Shown here: piece by piece, positions 28,694 through 38,580 of the stretch | Numbering within the stretch: position 1 is the first letter of the stretch | Layout: each line of letters starts with the position of its first letter | NCBI RefSeq assembly: GCF_000440115.1 | Contig: NZ_ALMY01000022.1 | Coordinates: 1 to 64,000 of the forward strand | Direction of reading: 5' to 3' | DNA length: 64,000 nt | From: Streptococcus suis YS56 | Lineage (GTDB): Bacteria; Bacillota; Bacilli; Lactobacillales; Streptococcaceae | The notes under the pieces: generated by a model | What the model saw: only the letters and a program-made list of their open reading frames with translations | Databases searched by the model: none | Told to the model about the DNA's origin: nothing | Translations under genes and position numbers: made by a program

Positions 28694-29554
28694 TTACACA
28701 TTTTTTCTAGCCAACATGGTCGCAAACCGCATCTTGAGGAAATTACCATGTTCGTCACGCTTATGGAGCTGACCAAAGTCTTCATTGTACTTGACCAATT
28801 CCCAGTCACGGTAGTATTCCTTCAACTCACCAGCTCCGAAGGTAAAGGAGAAATTCATCGGACAGGGTGCATCCTCCGTATCCATAGCCGCCACGATCAA
28901 GTTATAGCCACCCGGCCGTGTCTGCTCCTGCATATTGCGTATAATGGCTGGCACACGATCCCTCTCCAAGAACATAAATACCACAGTCGAGATAATCCAA
29001 TCGTAGTCCTGCTCCAGACTGGCTGAATTGATGTCATAGGTCCCAGCTTGCAGATCCAAATCCTCTGCTTCCTTGACCTGCAAGAGTGTCTGGATACTCG
29101 GCACATGCTTATCCACTGCCGTTACCTCAAATCCCTGCTGGGCCAAATAAAGACTGTTCCTGCCATGTCCACAACCCAAATCCAAAACCTTGCAGGGCTC
29201 GATGATTTTCAAAGCCTCCAAGACTTCCGAATGCGTCCGTGTGTAGGCATATTTTTTGGCAAAATAATCCTCCGGCTGACAGAAAAATTCCAAGAAAAAC
29301 TCCGTATCTTCTGTCAACAGGGTCACTCGATGCCAAGCCTGTGGCTCCACAAAGGGAATATCATCTATCGGACCATAAACATATTCTCCCAAAATCTCAT
29401 TATCATCTGAAATCGGCTCAAACTTGAGTTGGCCCTTCAAGACCTTGATTTTGGCCCAAGTCCCCACCTTGGTATTATGCTTGGTCAAAAAATGCTGGGG
29501 AACCGTATCCTGATTCCAAATGGGCATGCGTTTGTAAGGAACTAAAACCGTCAT
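28694..29554 (-). CDS. tehB: TehB-type SAM-dependent methyltransferase with an N-terminal DUF1971-like domain
   Basis: The 286-residue protein has an N-terminal cupin-like part (about 1-95), including LPYKRMPIWNQDTVP-type residues and the tail HRVTLLTEDTEFFLEFFC. A methyltransferase domain follows with the SAM motif VLDLGCGHGRNSLYLAQQG near residue 125. This layout is that of long TehB proteins, linked to tellurite resistance by methylation. In other streptococci tehB lies next to smpB; here an alcohol dehydrogenase gene and hicAB separate them. It reads alone on the minus strand. Confidence 0.9.
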   Translation of the reverse strand: MTVLVPYKRMPIWNQDTVPQHFLTKHNTKVGTWAKIKVLKGQLKFEPISDDNEILGEYVYGPIDDIPFVEPQAWHRVTLLTEDTEFFLEFFCQPEDYFAKKYAYTRTHSEVLEALKIIEPCKVLDLGCGHGRNSLYLAQQGFEVTAVDKHVPSIQTLLQVKEAEDLDLQAGTYDINSASLEQDYDWIISTVVFMFLERDRVPAIIRNMQEQTRPGGYNLIVAAMDTEDAPCPMNFSFTFGAGELKEYYRDWELVKYNEDFGQLHKRDEHGNFLKMRFATMLARKNV

Positions 29555-29625
29555 TATTTCTCCTTCTAGTCAATAGTAGTTCTAGTCTATCACAAAGGAA
29601 ATATGAATTCAAACCTATTTTTTAC

Positions 29626-29656
29626 TTGACTTGGAGTTGACTCCAAGGTGTATAAT
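29626..29656 (+). promoter_or_regulatory. MerR-type promoter with a 19-bp spacer, upstream of the alcohol dehydrogenase gene
   Basis: TTGACT (29626-29631) and TATAAT (29651-29656) are 19 bases apart. The spacer holds the perfect dyad CTTGGAGT-TG-ACTCCAAG (29630-29647). The long spacer and dyad are hallmarks of MerR-family activation, and the dyad resembles NmlR-type operators. No MerR gene is nearby. Confidence 0.85.
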
Positions 29657-29664
29657 AGTTCTTA

Positions 29665-29766
29665 TAGTCTTTCAGTTTATCTTTTATTACGTCGTTAACT
29701 CGTTTTGCCGTACTCCAGTACTGCCTTCAACTCGTTGCCTAGTACTAAAAGCAAACTGAAAGACTA
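29665..29766. repeat. 102-bp MITE-like element, copy 2
   Basis: The ends are TAGTCTTTCAGTTT and its inverted counterpart. It lies between the MerR-type promoter and the dehydrogenase start codon, so it is transcribed in the leader. A TA precedes it; the right-hand TA is not preserved. Confidence 0.8.
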
Positions 29767-29813
29767 TTTCAATCAGAAAGGATATTTACTGACAAAGTAA
29801 AAGTGTAAAAAAC

Positions 29814-30857
29814 ATGAAAGCAGCTATTTATGAAAAAGCCGGTAAGATGACCGTTGCAGAAATCGAAAAACCAAGCCTTCAAGCTAAGGATGATGTCATT
29901 ATCAAGGTCGTGCGGGCCTGTGTCTGTGGGTCAGACCTTTGGGGCTACGGTGAGGATATTCACCATGACCACGGTGACACAAACTCTGGACATGAAGCCA
30001 TCGGTATCGTTGAAGAGGTAGGCGAAGACATTACAACACTTGTTCCTGGTGACTTCGTTATCGTCCCATTTACACATGGTTGCGGACACTGTGATGCCTG
30101 TCGTGCTGGTTTTGACGGTACTTGTGACAACCATCCTGGCTACACCAACTGGGGCAACAACTACCAGTCTCAATACATTCGTTTCCACTATGGTAACTGG
30201 GCCTTGGTCAAAATTCCTGGTCAGCCAAGCGACTACTCAGAAGGCATGATCAAATCTCTCTTGACTCTGGCAGATGTTATGCCAACAGGCTACCATGCTG
30301 CGCGTGTTGCAGATGTCAAACCTGGTGACAAGGTTGTTGTCATCGGTGATGGTGCAGTGGGTCAATGTGCTGTAATTGCTGCAAAAATGCGCGGAGCTTC
30401 TCAGATTATCATGATGAGTCGTCACGCAGATCGCCAGCAAATGGCTTTGGAATCAGGGGCTACTGCCATCGTAGCAGAACGTGGTGAAGAAGGCATTGCC
30501 AAAGTCCGTGAAATTCTTGGTGGTGGAGCGGATGCTGCCCTCGAATGTGTTGGTACAGAAGCCTCTATTGACCAAGCCCTCGGTGTTCTTCATAATGGCG
30601 GTCGCATCGGTTTTGTTGGTGTGCCACACTACAACAACCACGCCCTTGGCTCAACTTTTGCTCAAAATATCATTATCGGTGGTGGCTCTGCTTCTGTCAC
30701 AACCTATGATAAGGAAATTTTGCTCGATGCTGTTCTCAAAGGCGACATCAACCCAGGTCGAGTTTTCACCCAAACTTACAGCCTGGACAATATCGACCAA
30801 GCCTACAAGGATATGGCCAACCGCAAAACCATTAAAGCAATGGTGACGGTGGATTAA
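29814..30857 (+). CDS. Zinc-dependent alcohol dehydrogenase, medium-chain family
   Basis: The 347-residue enzyme oxidises or reduces an alcohol/aldehyde pair with NAD(P). Catalytic zinc ligands are in CVCGSDLWG and GHEAIGIVEEVG; the structural zinc site is CGHCDACRAGFDGTC. The nucleotide-binding motif is VVVIGDGAVGQCAV near residue 175. Given its MerR-type promoter it may belong to an aldehyde or nitrosative stress response like the pneumococcal NmlR-AdhC pair, but the substrate is not readable and the sequence is not a clear class III enzyme. A 102-bp repeat sits in its leader. Confidence 0.92.
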   Translation: MKAAIYEKAGKMTVAEIEKPSLQAKDDVIIKVVRACVCGSDLWGYGEDIHHDHGDTNSGHEAIGIVEEVGEDITTLVPGDFVIVPFTHGCGHCDACRAGFDGTCDNHPGYTNWGNNYQSQYIRFHYGNWALVKIPGQPSDYSEGMIKSLLTLADVMPTGYHAARVADVKPGDKVVVIGDGAVGQCAVIAAKMRGASQIIMMSRHADRQQMALESGATAIVAERGEEGIAKVREILGGGADAALECVGTEASIDQALGVLHNGGRIGFVGVPHYNNHALGSTFAQNIIIGGGSASVTTYDKEILLDAVLKGDINPGRVFTQTYSLDNIDQAYKDMANRKTIKAMVTVD

Positions 30858-30960
30858 TACTCTTCGAAAATCAAACTCAGCCGTTGTTGACTTGATTTGA
30901 TGAACTTCAGTTCTATCTGCACCTGCGTCGCCTAGCCTGATTTTGATTTTCATTGAGTAT
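30857..30960. repeat. Complete 104-bp dispersed element B, copy 1
   Basis: Its termini are ATACTCTTCGAAAATCAAA and, inverted, ATACTCAATGAAAATCAAA. It starts inside the dehydrogenase stop codon. A second 104-bp copy lies in opposite orientation at 51710-51813; single ends occur at 38-56 and 31879. Confidence 0.75.
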
Positions 30961-30974
30961 AATACAAAAGAAAG

Positions 30975-31007
30975 CCCCAGATAGTCTCTGAACTGTCTGG
31001 GGGTTTT
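30975..31007 (+). terminator. Terminator downstream of the alcohol dehydrogenase gene
   Basis: CCCCAGA (30975-30981) pairs with TCTGGGG (30996-31002) and is followed by GTTTTC. Confidence 0.7.
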
Positions 31008-31118
31008 CGTATAATTTATAGAAAGATAAAAACGGAACCATCCCACTCATTAGAACTACTAATGCTCAACGGGAGTAGAAAGGTCCAGTTTCAGCATTTG
31101 CAATAACAGAAGCAAGTG

Positions 31119-31568
31119 TTAAGCATGAATTTTTTTATCTGCAATTGCATCCGTGAGGGTCTGTGAGAAATTCAATCCTAGTTCACGTCCTAGAGTGTCC
31201 GCCCAGCGTGGGATAGTGAGTGTTTTCTTTACTGGCTCTTGACTGCCCAAATACCTTGCAACGTCCACCATCACCATGGAGATAAAAGACTTGCTAGAAT
31301 CGTAAACCATCTCAAAATCCTCATTACGGAAGGGGTTATTATCTACTAATGACAAAGTGTTTATAGAAGACGGGGTAGGAATGTCTCTTCCATTTTCGAT
31401 ATAATCAGCTAAGTTCATGCCTAACCAATCGCTAGCCATTGCCATAGCGTCTGCCATATCTTCGCCCTGAGTTGCTGAATGCTCAAAATCAGGGAAAGTT
31501 ACAAAGTAAGGGGCGTTAGCTCCGTCTGTATCATCATAATAAAATAAAGCTGGATAAGTGACAAGCAT
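31119..31568 (-). CDS. hicB: HicB-family antitoxin
   Basis: The 149-residue protein neutralises HicA. The N-terminal part has the HicB partial RNase H fold pattern (PALFYYDDTDGANAPYFVTFPDFEHSATQGEDMADAMAMASDWLGM). The C-terminal part (about 115-149) looks like a ribbon-helix-helix or Arc-type DNA-binding tail, so it probably represses its own promoter. It follows hicA by 37 bases in the same transcript, the usual toxin-first order. The gene lies in an accessory insertion between the smpB and tehB genes. Confidence 0.9.
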   Translation of the reverse strand: MLVTYPALFYYDDTDGANAPYFVTFPDFEHSATQGEDMADAMAMASDWLGMNLADYIENGRDIPTPSSINTLSLVDNNPFRNEDFEMVYDSSKSFISMVMVDVARYLGSQEPVKKTLTIPRWADTLGRELGLNFSQTLTDAIADKKIHA

Positions 31569-31605
31569 AGTTTACCTCCAAAAGAAAACAAGCGGTAGAC
31601 TGTTG

Positions 31606-31788
31606 TTATAACAGCCCTGCTTGCTTTTTGATACCCCTTTCGGTGTATTTGTTAATTTCACCGTGGGGAATGGTTATAGGTCGCTCGCCTGCTTTTTCAA
31701 GTTTAACGTGCGACCCCTTACCACCTTTGGTCTTTGTCCAACCATGGGCGGTAAGTAGCTTAACCATTTCTTTTTGTGTCATAGGCAT
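31606..31788 (-). CDS. hicA: HicA-family mRNA interferase toxin
   Basis: The 60-residue toxin cleaves mRNA. It shows the typical HicA pattern: MTQKEMVKLLTAHGW at the start, the catalytic His in KGGKGSHVKL, and the end segment TIPHGEINKYTERGIKKQAGL. I start it at the ATG at 31788 because GGAGG lies 10 bases upstream; the frame is open to 31842 but this would include the promoter. It is first in an operon with hicB. Confidence 0.9.
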   Translation of the reverse strand: MPMTQKEMVKLLTAHGWTKTKGGKGSHVKLEKAGERPITIPHGEINKYTERGIKKQAGLL

Positions 31789-31813
31789 AGCGCTTTTACC
31801 TCCTGACAAGATT

Positions 31814-31842
31814 ATTATACCATACGTATTACACGTGTTCAA
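31814..31842 (-). promoter_or_regulatory. hicAB promoter with two operator-like palindromes
   Basis: TTGAAC (31842-31837) and TATAAT (31819-31814) are 17 bases apart. ACACGTGT (31831-31838) and ATACGTAT (31822-31829) are perfect 8-bp palindromes in the spacer, likely HicB sites. Confidence 0.7.
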
Positions 31843-31878
31843 CCATAAAAATCAGAAAATGTCTGAAATTTGTGACTG

Positions 31879-31897
31879 ATACTCAATGAAAATCAAA
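31879..31897. repeat. Single terminus of element B
   Basis: ATACTCAATGAAAATCAAA here is the exact inverse of the right end of the element at 30942-30960, so the hicAB block is bracketed by inverted copies of this terminus. Confidence 0.65.
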
Positions 31898-31920
31898 AAA
31901 GACCAGGATTTCTCCCGGTC

Positions 31921-32388
31921 TTAGCGACTATTGATCGCCTTCATGGTCCGCTTAATATCACGGTCTTGCTCACGGCGTTTGATGGACTCTCGCTTGTCGT
32001 AATCGTGCTTACCTTTGGCAAGCCCAATCAAGACCTTGGCAAAGCCGTCCTTGATATAGACCTTGAGGGGCACCAGGGTCATCCCCGTTCCCTTGACCTC
32101 ATTGCCCAAGGACTCAATCTGCTTCTTTCGTAAGAGGAGCTTGCGGGTCCGCGTTGGCTCCTGGTTCCAGATATTACCCTCATCATAGGGAGCGATATGG
32201 ACATTGACCAACCAAGCCTCGCCCTGCTTGATCTGGGCAAAGCCGTCCTTGAGGTTGATCCGCCCAGCACGAATCGACTTAATCTCCGTCCCCGTCAGAA
32301 CTATCCCCGCCTCCACTGTATCGACAATGGTATAGTCGTGGCGGGCTTTTTTATTCTGTGCAATTACATTGCCCTCACCCTTAGCCAT
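31921..32388 (-). CDS. smpB: SsrA-binding protein (trans-translation)
   Basis: The 155-residue protein binds tmRNA and helps rescue stalled ribosomes. The conserved start ([42 protein letters not shown]) and the C-terminal basic tail ([28 protein letters not shown]) are complete. Length is normal. It starts 2 bases after the rnr stop codon, so the two are co-transcribed, as in many Firmicutes; RNase R also takes part in trans-translation. A terminator-like CCGGGAGAAATCCTGG-type hairpin lies just after the gene. Confidence 0.97.
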   Translation of the reverse strand: MAKGEGNVIAQNKKARHDYTIVDTVEAGIVLTGTEIKSIRAGRINLKDGFAQIKQGEAWLVNVHIAPYDEGNIWNQEPTRTRKLLLRKKQIESLGNEVKGTGMTLVPLKVYIKDGFAKVLIGLAKGKHDYDKRESIKRREQDRDIKRTMKAINSR

Positions 32389-32390
32389 GC

Positions 32391-34760
32391 CTATCTCCTT
32401 TTCTTCTTGTTCTTTTTAGCCACTTCTTTGTAAAATGGTTTCTTTTTCTTGTCTTTTTTGCCGCTTTTTGACTTGTGGTCTTTCCCAGACTTGTGACGTC
32501 CGCTGTCGCGACCAGCAGCTTCTTGTTTGTGGTGCTTGCCCCGTCCTCGCCCTGACCGATCATCACGATCACGGTTGGAGTGACTAGCAGTTCTCCGCTT
32601 AGCTTTCAAAGCCTTTTCTACGATATCCAGCTCGGACGGCACGTGGGCAAAATCAATTTCCCCTGTCATCTTGTCCGCCCGCGTTAGCTTGATACGAATT
32701 GGCTGACCGACACGGAAGACACGACCAGATTTCTCACCCTGCAAGGTCAGAGTCCGCTCGTGGAACTGGTAGTATTCGTTGAGGTTGGTGACATGGATTA
32801 GACCTTCAACTGTATTTGGCAACTCTACAAAGAGTCCAAACTTGACCACACTAGACACGACACCGTCAAACTCATGCCCAACAAATTCTTGCATGAACTC
32901 TGCCTTCTTCATAGCTTCGACTTCCCGCTCTGCCTCAATAGCACGGCGTTCTAAACTGGACGAAGACTTGGCAAGCTCAGGAATGACCTGCTCAAAATGC
33001 TCTGCTTTTTCCGCAGGATTGTGACCATATTCCCGCACCATACGGTGAACCAGCAGGTCAGGATAGCGGCGGATAGGACTGGTGAAGTGGGTGTAAAACT
33101 CCGCACCCAGTCCGTAGTGGCCGTGGTTGTGCTCCGAGTAGCGCGCCTGCTGCATGGAGCGAAGCAACATCATGTTGAGGACATCGGCATAAGGTTCATC
33201 CTTGACCCGCTCCATGAGATCCTGAAGGGCGTCCTGGCTGATAGAGCTGGCCGTACCATAGACCGTCAGACCAAAGCTGGTCGCATAGTCGATGAACTTC
33301 TGCAACTTGTCCGACTTAGGCTCCTCGTGGATCCGATAGATGAAAGGCAGGTCCAACTTGGCAAAATGCTCAGCAACGCACTCATTGGCAGCCAGCATGA
33401 AGGACTCAATCATCCGCTCGGCAATCCCCCGCTGACGCAGTTGAATATCGACTGGCAGCCCGTCCTTGTTGACGATGATTTTAGCTTCAGCTGTATCAAA
33501 GTTGAGAGCCCCACGCTTGTACCGCATGGCTTCCAGCGTCTCATGGAGTTTGACCATGAGGTCCACACTTGGCACGATTGCCTTGTATTTGTCCAACTTT
33601 TCCTGATTGCCCGCAATCATATCATTGACATCGGAATAGGTCATGCGGAAGGTCGTTTTGATGACCGTCTGACCAATCCAGTGCTTGACCACCTTGCCCT
33701 TACGGTCAATTTCCATAATAGCCGACTGGGTCAGGCGATCCACATTTGGATTAAGGGAACAAATACCATTTGACAAACGTTCTGGCAGCATTGGCACCAC
33801 ACGGTCGGTCACATAGACAGAAGTCCCACGCTTGACAGCTTCCTGATCCAAGGCTGAACCTTCGGTCACATAGTAGCTGACATCAGCGATATGGACACCC
33901 AGCTCCAGATTGCCGTTCTTGAGTTGCTTGATATGGACCGCATCGTCCAAGTCCTTGGCATCCGCACCGTCAATAGTGAAGATGATTTCATCTCGCAGAT
34001 CCAAGCGTCCTTCAAAATCCTTCTCAGACGGACTTTCTGGCACTCGATTGGCCTCCGCCAAGACTTCATCCGGAAACTCCGACACGATGTCCATGGATTC
34101 CAAAACTTCCAAGACATCGATTCCCACATCGTCCTTGTGGCCCACCACGTCCCGAATGGTCGCAACAAAGTGGTCCCGTTTCTTGTTGGGATAGGCTTCA
34201 ATATCGACTTTGAGGATTTCCGTTCCGGTCAATACCAGAGGTGACTTCTTGATGTAAATCTTCTGAGCGATTTTCTGGTTTTTAGACTTGATGTAGCCTG
34301 CATATTCTGGCTTGTCTTCATCAAAAACAATCAAGCCCACCGCAGTTTTCAGGCTATGTTCTAAAATATCAATGACTTCTGCTTCCGCAGCCGTCCCCTT
34401 GAGCCTGTCCGCCACTTTCTTGATCGCCACTTCCACTCGGTCACCCTCGATAGCGAAGTTGACATCGTCACGGCTGACAAAGAGGTCATCTTCCTCCTCA
34501 TCAATGGTCACAAAACCAAAGCCTGACTTGTGGGCACGGAAAATACCCTGCAAGGTCACCTTGTTTTTGGAGATTTTTGGAGCAGGAAGAGCGATTCGAC
34601 CTGCTTGATCAAAGACAAGTTGACGGCTACCTTCCATGCTAGACACCAGCTTGACCAAGTCTGTGAAGCTCTTAGCAGAACTGGCTCCAAACTGATCTGC
34701 CAGCTGATCCATGGTCACAGGACCAACTTCTTTAATATAGTTAATAATTTCGTTTTTCAT
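32391..34760 (-). CDS. rnr: Ribonuclease R
   Basis: The 789-residue 3'-5' exoribonuclease degrades structured RNA. It has an N-terminal helix-turn-helix-like segment (about 1-60), cold-shock domains (about 65-220), the RNB catalytic domain (about 245-580, with the Asp cluster [14 protein letters not shown]), an S1 domain (about 625-705) and a Lys/Arg-rich tail. The start is the ATG at 34760, four bases after AAAGG; an upstream Met at 34793 overlaps the secG end region. It lies between secG and smpB in the conserved order. Confidence 0.97.
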   Translation of the reverse strand: MKNEIINYIKEVGPVTMDQLADQFGASSAKSFTDLVKLVSSMEGSRQLVFDQAGRIALPAPKISKNKVTLQGIFRAHKSGFGFVTIDEEEDDLFVSRDDVNFAIEGDRVEVAIKKVADRLKGTAAEAEVIDILEHSLKTAVGLIVFDEDKPEYAGYIKSKNQKIAQKIYIKKSPLVLTGTEILKVDIEAYPNKKRDHFVATIRDVVGHKDDVGIDVLEVLESMDIVSEFPDEVLAEANRVPESPSEKDFEGRLDLRDEIIFTIDGADAKDLDDAVHIKQLKNGNLELGVHIADVSYYVTEGSALDQEAVKRGTSVYVTDRVVPMLPERLSNGICSLNPNVDRLTQSAIMEIDRKGKVVKHWIGQTVIKTTFRMTYSDVNDMIAGNQEKLDKYKAIVPSVDLMVKLHETLEAMRYKRGALNFDTAEAKIIVNKDGLPVDIQLRQRGIAERMIESFMLAANECVAEHFAKLDLPFIYRIHEEPKSDKLQKFIDYATSFGLTVYGTASSISQDALQDLMERVKDEPYADVLNMMLLRSMQQARYSEHNHGHYGLGAEFYTHFTSPIRRYPDLLVHRMVREYGHNPAEKAEHFEQVIPELAKSSSSLERRAIEAEREVEAMKKAEFMQEFVGHEFDGVVSSVVKFGLFVELPNTVEGLIHVTNLNEYYQFHERTLTLQGEKSGRVFRVGQPIRIKLTRADKMTGEIDFAHVPSELDIVEKALKAKRRTASHSNRDRDDRSGRGRGKHHKQEAAGRDSGRHKSGKDHKSKSGKKDKKKKPFYKEVAKKNKKKRR

Positions 34761-34810
34761 CTTACCTTTACTAAAAAAATAGACCAAGAACAAGTCCCAG
34801 TCTGATTTAT

Positions 34811-35044
34811 CTACTTACTTGAAATGATAACAAGTGCCAGCGCATCCAGCATCCAAAGAAAAACAAGAATAGCTGTAATGCGTTGCATGACCGCTTCAAA
34901 ACCACGGGCCTTTGTACGTTCAAATAAGGCTCCACTAGAAGAGTCAAAGACGTTGCTAGACTGGTTTTTAGCCGGTTGAATAAAAATCACTACAATCAAA
35001 ATAACAGATAAAATCAACAGAATTGCTAATAATGCTTGATACAT
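34811..35044 (-). CDS. secG: Preprotein translocase subunit SecG
   Basis: The 77-residue protein has two membrane segments (about 3-22 and 52-72) with a cytoplasmic loop between them (SSNVFDSSSGALFERTKARGFE), the classic SecG layout. SecG supports SecYEG-dependent export. It lies between rpmG and rnr on one transcript, as in other streptococci. Confidence 0.93.
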   Translation of the reverse strand: MYQALLAILLILSVILIVVIFIQPAKNQSSNVFDSSSGALFERTKARGFEAVMQRITAILVFLWMLDALALVIISSK

Positions 35045-35090
35045 ATTTTTTTCACTTTCTACAATAACTTATGACATTATACCATAAAAC

Positions 35091-35240
35091 CTACTTAGTT
35101 TCAAGGTGGAGGGTTACTTTTCTCTCTTTTGGGCAGTATTTAAGGACTTCAATCTTATCTGGATGAGTCTTGGCGTTTTTGCTAGTCAAGTAGTTCTTAC
35201 TACCACATTCTGAACATTGTAAATTGATTTTAACTCTCAC
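35091..35240 (-). CDS. rpmG: 50S ribosomal protein L33
   Basis: This 49-residue gene starts with GTG. It reads [20 protein letters not shown] and later [16 protein letters not shown], so it has both CxxC-type positions incompletely: Cys9 and Cys12 are present, but the second pair is reduced to one Cys (KYCP). This suggests a partly degenerate zinc site. The GTG overlaps the stop codon of the MFS gene by one base, and AAGGGA lies 7 bases upstream. It is co-transcribed with secG. Confidence 0.95.
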   Translation of the reverse strand: MRVKINLQCSECGSKNYLTSKNAKTHPDKIEVLKYCPKERKVTLHLETK

Positions 35241-36445
35241 TAAACATCCCTTACTTTCAAATAGTTTCTAAAATTGGTCAAAGACCAGATAAGGTTAAAG
35301 AGGACAAGTCCGCTCGACAGATAGAAAACCCAGTCATAACCCATGTGAGCAGCCACCGCAGACCCCATCATGGGACCAACAACAGAACCTAGATTATTAA
35401 AGAGTTGGTTGTAGGAAAATATCCTTGAAATCCCTTCTTTTGGGGTCAACTTGGTCAAAAGAGAATTGACCGAAGGCAACAATGCTCCTGTCCCAAAACC
35501 ATACATGAATCGCAACAAACCAAGCTGGAAAGGATTTTCTGCAAAAACACAGAAAACATTAATCAACAGACTGTAAGTCAAAGCAATTAATAGAAGGCGA
35601 TGATTGCCAATACGATCACCAATTTTCCCTAAATGACCTGATGTCACTAGCGATGCCATACCAGGCAAGGAAATGATAAAACCAGCAACAAATAACAGAT
35701 TATCTGTCTGTCCCAAATGCCGCACGTAGAGAGTCAATATAGGAACAACAGCCTGAGCAGCTGCAATAATAATCATAGAAGTCACAAAAAGCCCAACCAG
35801 CATCTGCCGATCTTTCACCTGCTCAAATACCTCTTTAACCGACATCTCTTCGCCTTTTTTGATTGGAACAAAATCCTCTCGAATATAGAAAACGGTCAGT
35901 AACACAACGATAGCATAAAGAAGTCCCACCAGCAAAAATACCGTATGTACGCCAAACATCTCTGCTAAGATACCACCTAGGGTCGGACCAATCAAATTAC
36001 CCGCTACCGCACCTGTTGATAAGGTCCCCAGAGCATACCCCGTCTTATCCTTTGGAACCTGACTGGCAATCAAGGCAGTCGCATTAGGAATGTACCCTGT
36101 AAATACCCCATTTAGGACACGTAAGGCAAGCAACCAAAAAATATTTGGTACAAAGGCCATACCACCCATAGTAAAAATCATCGCAAAAGCAGCCCGCACC
36201 ATCATAGGCTTGCGACCGTAACGGTCCGCCAAACTCCCCCAAATAGGTGCCATCAAGGCTGCCGCAAGGGCATTAACAGACACTGCAAGTCCCGCATAAT
36301 ATTCTACCTGTCCAGGGCCCACCCCCAACTCTTCCACAAAAACCGAGATAAAAGGCATAACCAAGGTAAAACTCGTCCCTGTTAGGAAATTTCCCAACCA
36401 AGCCACCTTCAAATTCTGCTTCCAATAACTACTACCGTCGTCCAT
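35240..36445 (-). CDS. pmrA: MFS multidrug efflux transporter, PmrA-like
   Basis: The 401-residue protein has 12 predicted membrane segments and the MFS motif [13 protein letters not shown] between segments 2 and 3. Motif C residues appear in segment 5 ([17 protein letters not shown]), typical of drug:H+ antiporters. In the pneumococcus the same position between coaE and rpmG holds PmrA, a fluoroquinolone and dye exporter, so the symbol rests on sequence type plus gene order. It overlaps the coaE end by 14 bases and the rpmG start by one base. Confidence 0.85.
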   Translation of the reverse strand: MDDGSSYWKQNLKVAWLGNFLTGTSFTLVMPFISVFVEELGVGPGQVEYYAGLAVSVNALAAALMAPIWGSLADRYGRKPMMVRAAFAMIFTMGGMAFVPNIFWLLALRVLNGVFTGYIPNATALIASQVPKDKTGYALGTLSTGAVAGNLIGPTLGGILAEMFGVHTVFLLVGLLYAIVVLLTVFYIREDFVPIKKGEEMSVKEVFEQVKDRQMLVGLFVTSMIIIAAAQAVVPILTLYVRHLGQTDNLLFVAGFIISLPGMASLVTSGHLGKIGDRIGNHRLLLIALTYSLLINVFCVFAENPFQLGLLRFMYGFGTGALLPSVNSLLTKLTPKEGISRIFSYNQLFNNLGSVVGPMMGSAVAAHMGYDWVFYLSSGLVLFNLIWSLTNFRNYLKVRDV

Positions 36446-37034
36446 CCTTTAATTCCTCCAAAAGTTGCGCAACCTGTGCTAAGGTCGCCTCAACCGCTCC
36501 GCTATTATCAATCACCACCTGGGCTTGCGACCGTTTTTCCTCTAAAGAAAGCTGAGCTGCCAGCCGATTTTCCGCATCTTGAACAGCTAAGCCATTACGT
36601 TTCATAAGCCGTTCCAACTGCTGCGCTCTATCGACATAAACTAGCCAGACTTCATTTACTTCCCCGCTATAATCAGCCTCGTAGAGCAGGGGAATATCCA
36701 TGAAAATTACATCTTCGGTCTGCTTGAGAGTATCCCTTCTAGCCAACAATTCTTGCCTGATAATCTGGTCCTGCAAGACAGACAAACGAGCCCGCAACTT
36801 GCTATCCGCAAAAACAGCCTGGCCCAGTTTGAACCTATCTAAATTTCCATCATCTGATAGGATGTCTTGACCAAATTCTTTCAGCAAAATCTGATAGAGC
36901 TTGCCACCTTTGGCCTGCAACTCATGCACGACCGCATCCGCATCGATGACTGGATAGCCCTGTTCTCGCAAAAAAGCTGTGACCGTTGATTTTCCAGAGG
37001 CGATACCGCCTGTTAAACCGATAACTTTAGTCAT
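36432..37034 (-). CDS. coaE: Dephospho-CoA kinase
   Basis: The 200-residue kinase performs the last step of CoA synthesis. The P-loop is [12 protein letters not shown] (residues 6-17), the family motif [11 protein letters not shown] lies near residue 33, and IPLLYEADY near 113. Length is normal. It overlaps the mutM end by 8 bases and the MFS gene start by 14 bases, so translation is coupled. Confidence 0.96.
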   Translation of the reverse strand: MTKVIGLTGGIASGKSTVTAFLREQGYPVIDADAVVHELQAKGGKLYQILLKEFGQDILSDDGNLDRFKLGQAVFADSKLRARLSVLQDQIIRQELLARRDTLKQTEDVIFMDIPLLYEADYSGEVNEVWLVYVDRAQQLERLMKRNGLAVQDAENRLAAQLSLEEKRSQAQVVIDNSGAVEATLAQVAQLLEELKDGRR

Positions 37035-37854
37035 TTTTCACCTGACACTTGGGACAGAAATGTGTTCCCCGTCCGCCCAACTGGATTTTGACAATCTCTG
37101 TCTGGCAACGGGGACAAGCCTGTCCTGTCTTTCCATAAACTTGTAAATAATCCTGCATAGTCCCATCCATGCCCAAGGCATTTTTGTAAGTCCGAATGGT
37201 TGAGCCTCCTTTTTCGATACCCAATTGCAGAACTTCTATGGTGGCTTGACGGAGGTCTGCCACCTGCTCTGCCGATAGCTGATTACTTGCTTGAGCAGGA
37301 TGAACTTGTGCCTTGAACAAGACCTCATCGACATAAATATTGCCCAAACCAGCCACCAAAGACTGGTCCAAAAGATGCGACTTAATGGGCTTTCTCGACT
37401 TAGCTAGCTTTTTGGCAAATTCTTCTAAGTCAAAATCTTCCTCCGTCGGCTCAGGACCAATTTTTCTACTGATAAAATAGGCATCCACATCTGCCTTGCT
37501 CAGCAGTTCCATTGTGCCAAACTTGCGGACATCCTGATAAACCAAGATCGAGCCATCTGAAAAAGTAAAAAAGGCATGGAAATGCTTGTTGGCAGGCACC
37601 TGGTCAGGAAAGAAATTATACTTACCTTCCATCCGCAAGTGGGAAATGAGGACATGGTCCGTCAGGTAAATCAAGAGATACTTGCCACGACGGTCCACAT
37701 CTAAAATCTCCTGACCAAGCAAGTCCTGACAGAAGGCATCCACACCAGTCTTAATCATAGGAGCGTAGGTCACCTCCACCTTGGAAATAACCTTTCCCTT
37801 AACCAACCGATTCAAACCACGACGAACCGTCTCAACCTCAGGCAATTCGGGCAT
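37027..37854 (-). CDS. mutM: Formamidopyrimidine-DNA glycosylase
   Basis: The 275-residue repair enzyme removes oxidised purines such as 8-oxoguanine. The catalytic N-terminus [13 protein letters not shown] (Pro2 after Met removal), the helix-two-turn-helix region ([20 protein letters not shown]) and the C-terminal zinc finger ([25 protein letters not shown]) are all present. It heads the mutM-coaE-MFS-rpmG-secG-rnr-smpB series. In many streptococci it directly follows era; here about 900 bp of repeats and hairpins separate the two. Confidence 0.97.
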   Translation of the reverse strand: MPELPEVETVRRGLNRLVKGKVISKVEVTYAPMIKTGVDAFCQDLLGQEILDVDRRGKYLLIYLTDHVLISHLRMEGKYNFFPDQVPANKHFHAFFTFSDGSILVYQDVRKFGTMELLSKADVDAYFISRKIGPEPTEEDFDLEEFAKKLAKSRKPIKSHLLDQSLVAGLGNIYVDEVLFKAQVHPAQASNQLSAEQVADLRQATIEVLQLGIEKGGSTIRTYKNALGMDGTMQDYLQVYGKTGQACPRCQTEIVKIQLGGRGTHFCPKCQVKND

Positions 37855-37861
37855 ACTAAGA

Positions 37862-38340
37862 TACTAAGCCGTTAAGCGACTCAAAGAAAAATAGAAACCT
37901 GACTGACGGTGCTTCGGCACCTAGGTCACGGTTGTCTTTTTTCGAAGAGTCGTAGGCGTGTTCAATTACATCACCTAATCGGCTTTCCTTTCTAAATAAT
38001 GATAACAAGATAAAAGGAGAGCGACGCTGTGTGACTTGCACACAAGGAACTCTATCTATTTGGGAGAGGGAAAGAACTCGAACAATCCTAGAAGAGTTCG
38101 TCTTCCCTCCCCCACACAGTTGATTAGGTCAGATTTGGAGTGTGGAACACGAACAAATCTGCCAATCAACCACTGTGCTGAGATGTTGACACTAGCCTTA
38201 AATAGTGCAACAAACTACCTTTTCAAGTACGCAAACACTCGTCCTTTCTAATAAGTTTACAAAATAAATGAAAAGTTATCTCCATAACGCAGTAAAAGCC
38301 TTTCGGCTTTTCTGCTTGCTATTTCTAAGTGATTGACTTA
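37862..38340. repeat. Hairpin-rich insertion between mutM and era, part 1
   Basis: No convincing gene is present. A strong nested hairpin lies at 38113-38176: GTTGATT (38118-38124) pairs with AATCAAC (38163-38169) and CAGATTT (38129-38135) with AAATCTG (38154-38160). GAACTC/GAGTTC at about 38071-38098 forms another. The short open frames here have no ribosome site. Confidence 0.6.
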
Positions 38341-38354
38341 GACAGCCTATCCCA

Positions 38355-38580
38355 GACTACCTCGCCTTCCAATTTCTAGGCTAGGGTTTTCACATGGTCA
38401 CTTTCGCATTTCTAGGTGACCAGCTGAAACAGTCTATTCCTAGACTGTTTCACTCCCCCGGACTACCTCGCTCTCCAATTTCTTGGCTTGGGTCTTCACA
38501 TGGTCACTTTAACATTTCTAAGTGACCTGCTGAAACAGTCTATTCCCAGACTGTTTCACTCCCCCGGACTGCCTCGCTCT
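38355..38580. repeat. 106-bp tandem repeat (about 2.1 copies) between mutM and era
   Basis: Units anchored on GACTACCTCGC start at 38355 and 38461, with a truncated third at 38567; the spacing is exactly 106 bases both times. Each unit carries two hairpins, GGTCAC...GTGACC and AGTCTATTCCCAGACT-like. Further hairpins follow to 38720 (ACTCAACT, GCAATT, CACATCATT stems). Modules are shared with the 53-bp array at 8264. Confidence 0.75.

Noticed and set aside
35091-35240. Truncation of rpmG suspected from its position and GTG start
   Set aside because: The reading is complete at 49 residues with a normal end; only the reduced second Cys pair is notable.
37856-38251. Two open frames in the mutM-era gap (minus 37856-38041, plus 38036-38251)
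   Set aside because: They overlap strong hairpins, lack ribosome sites and resemble no family I know.
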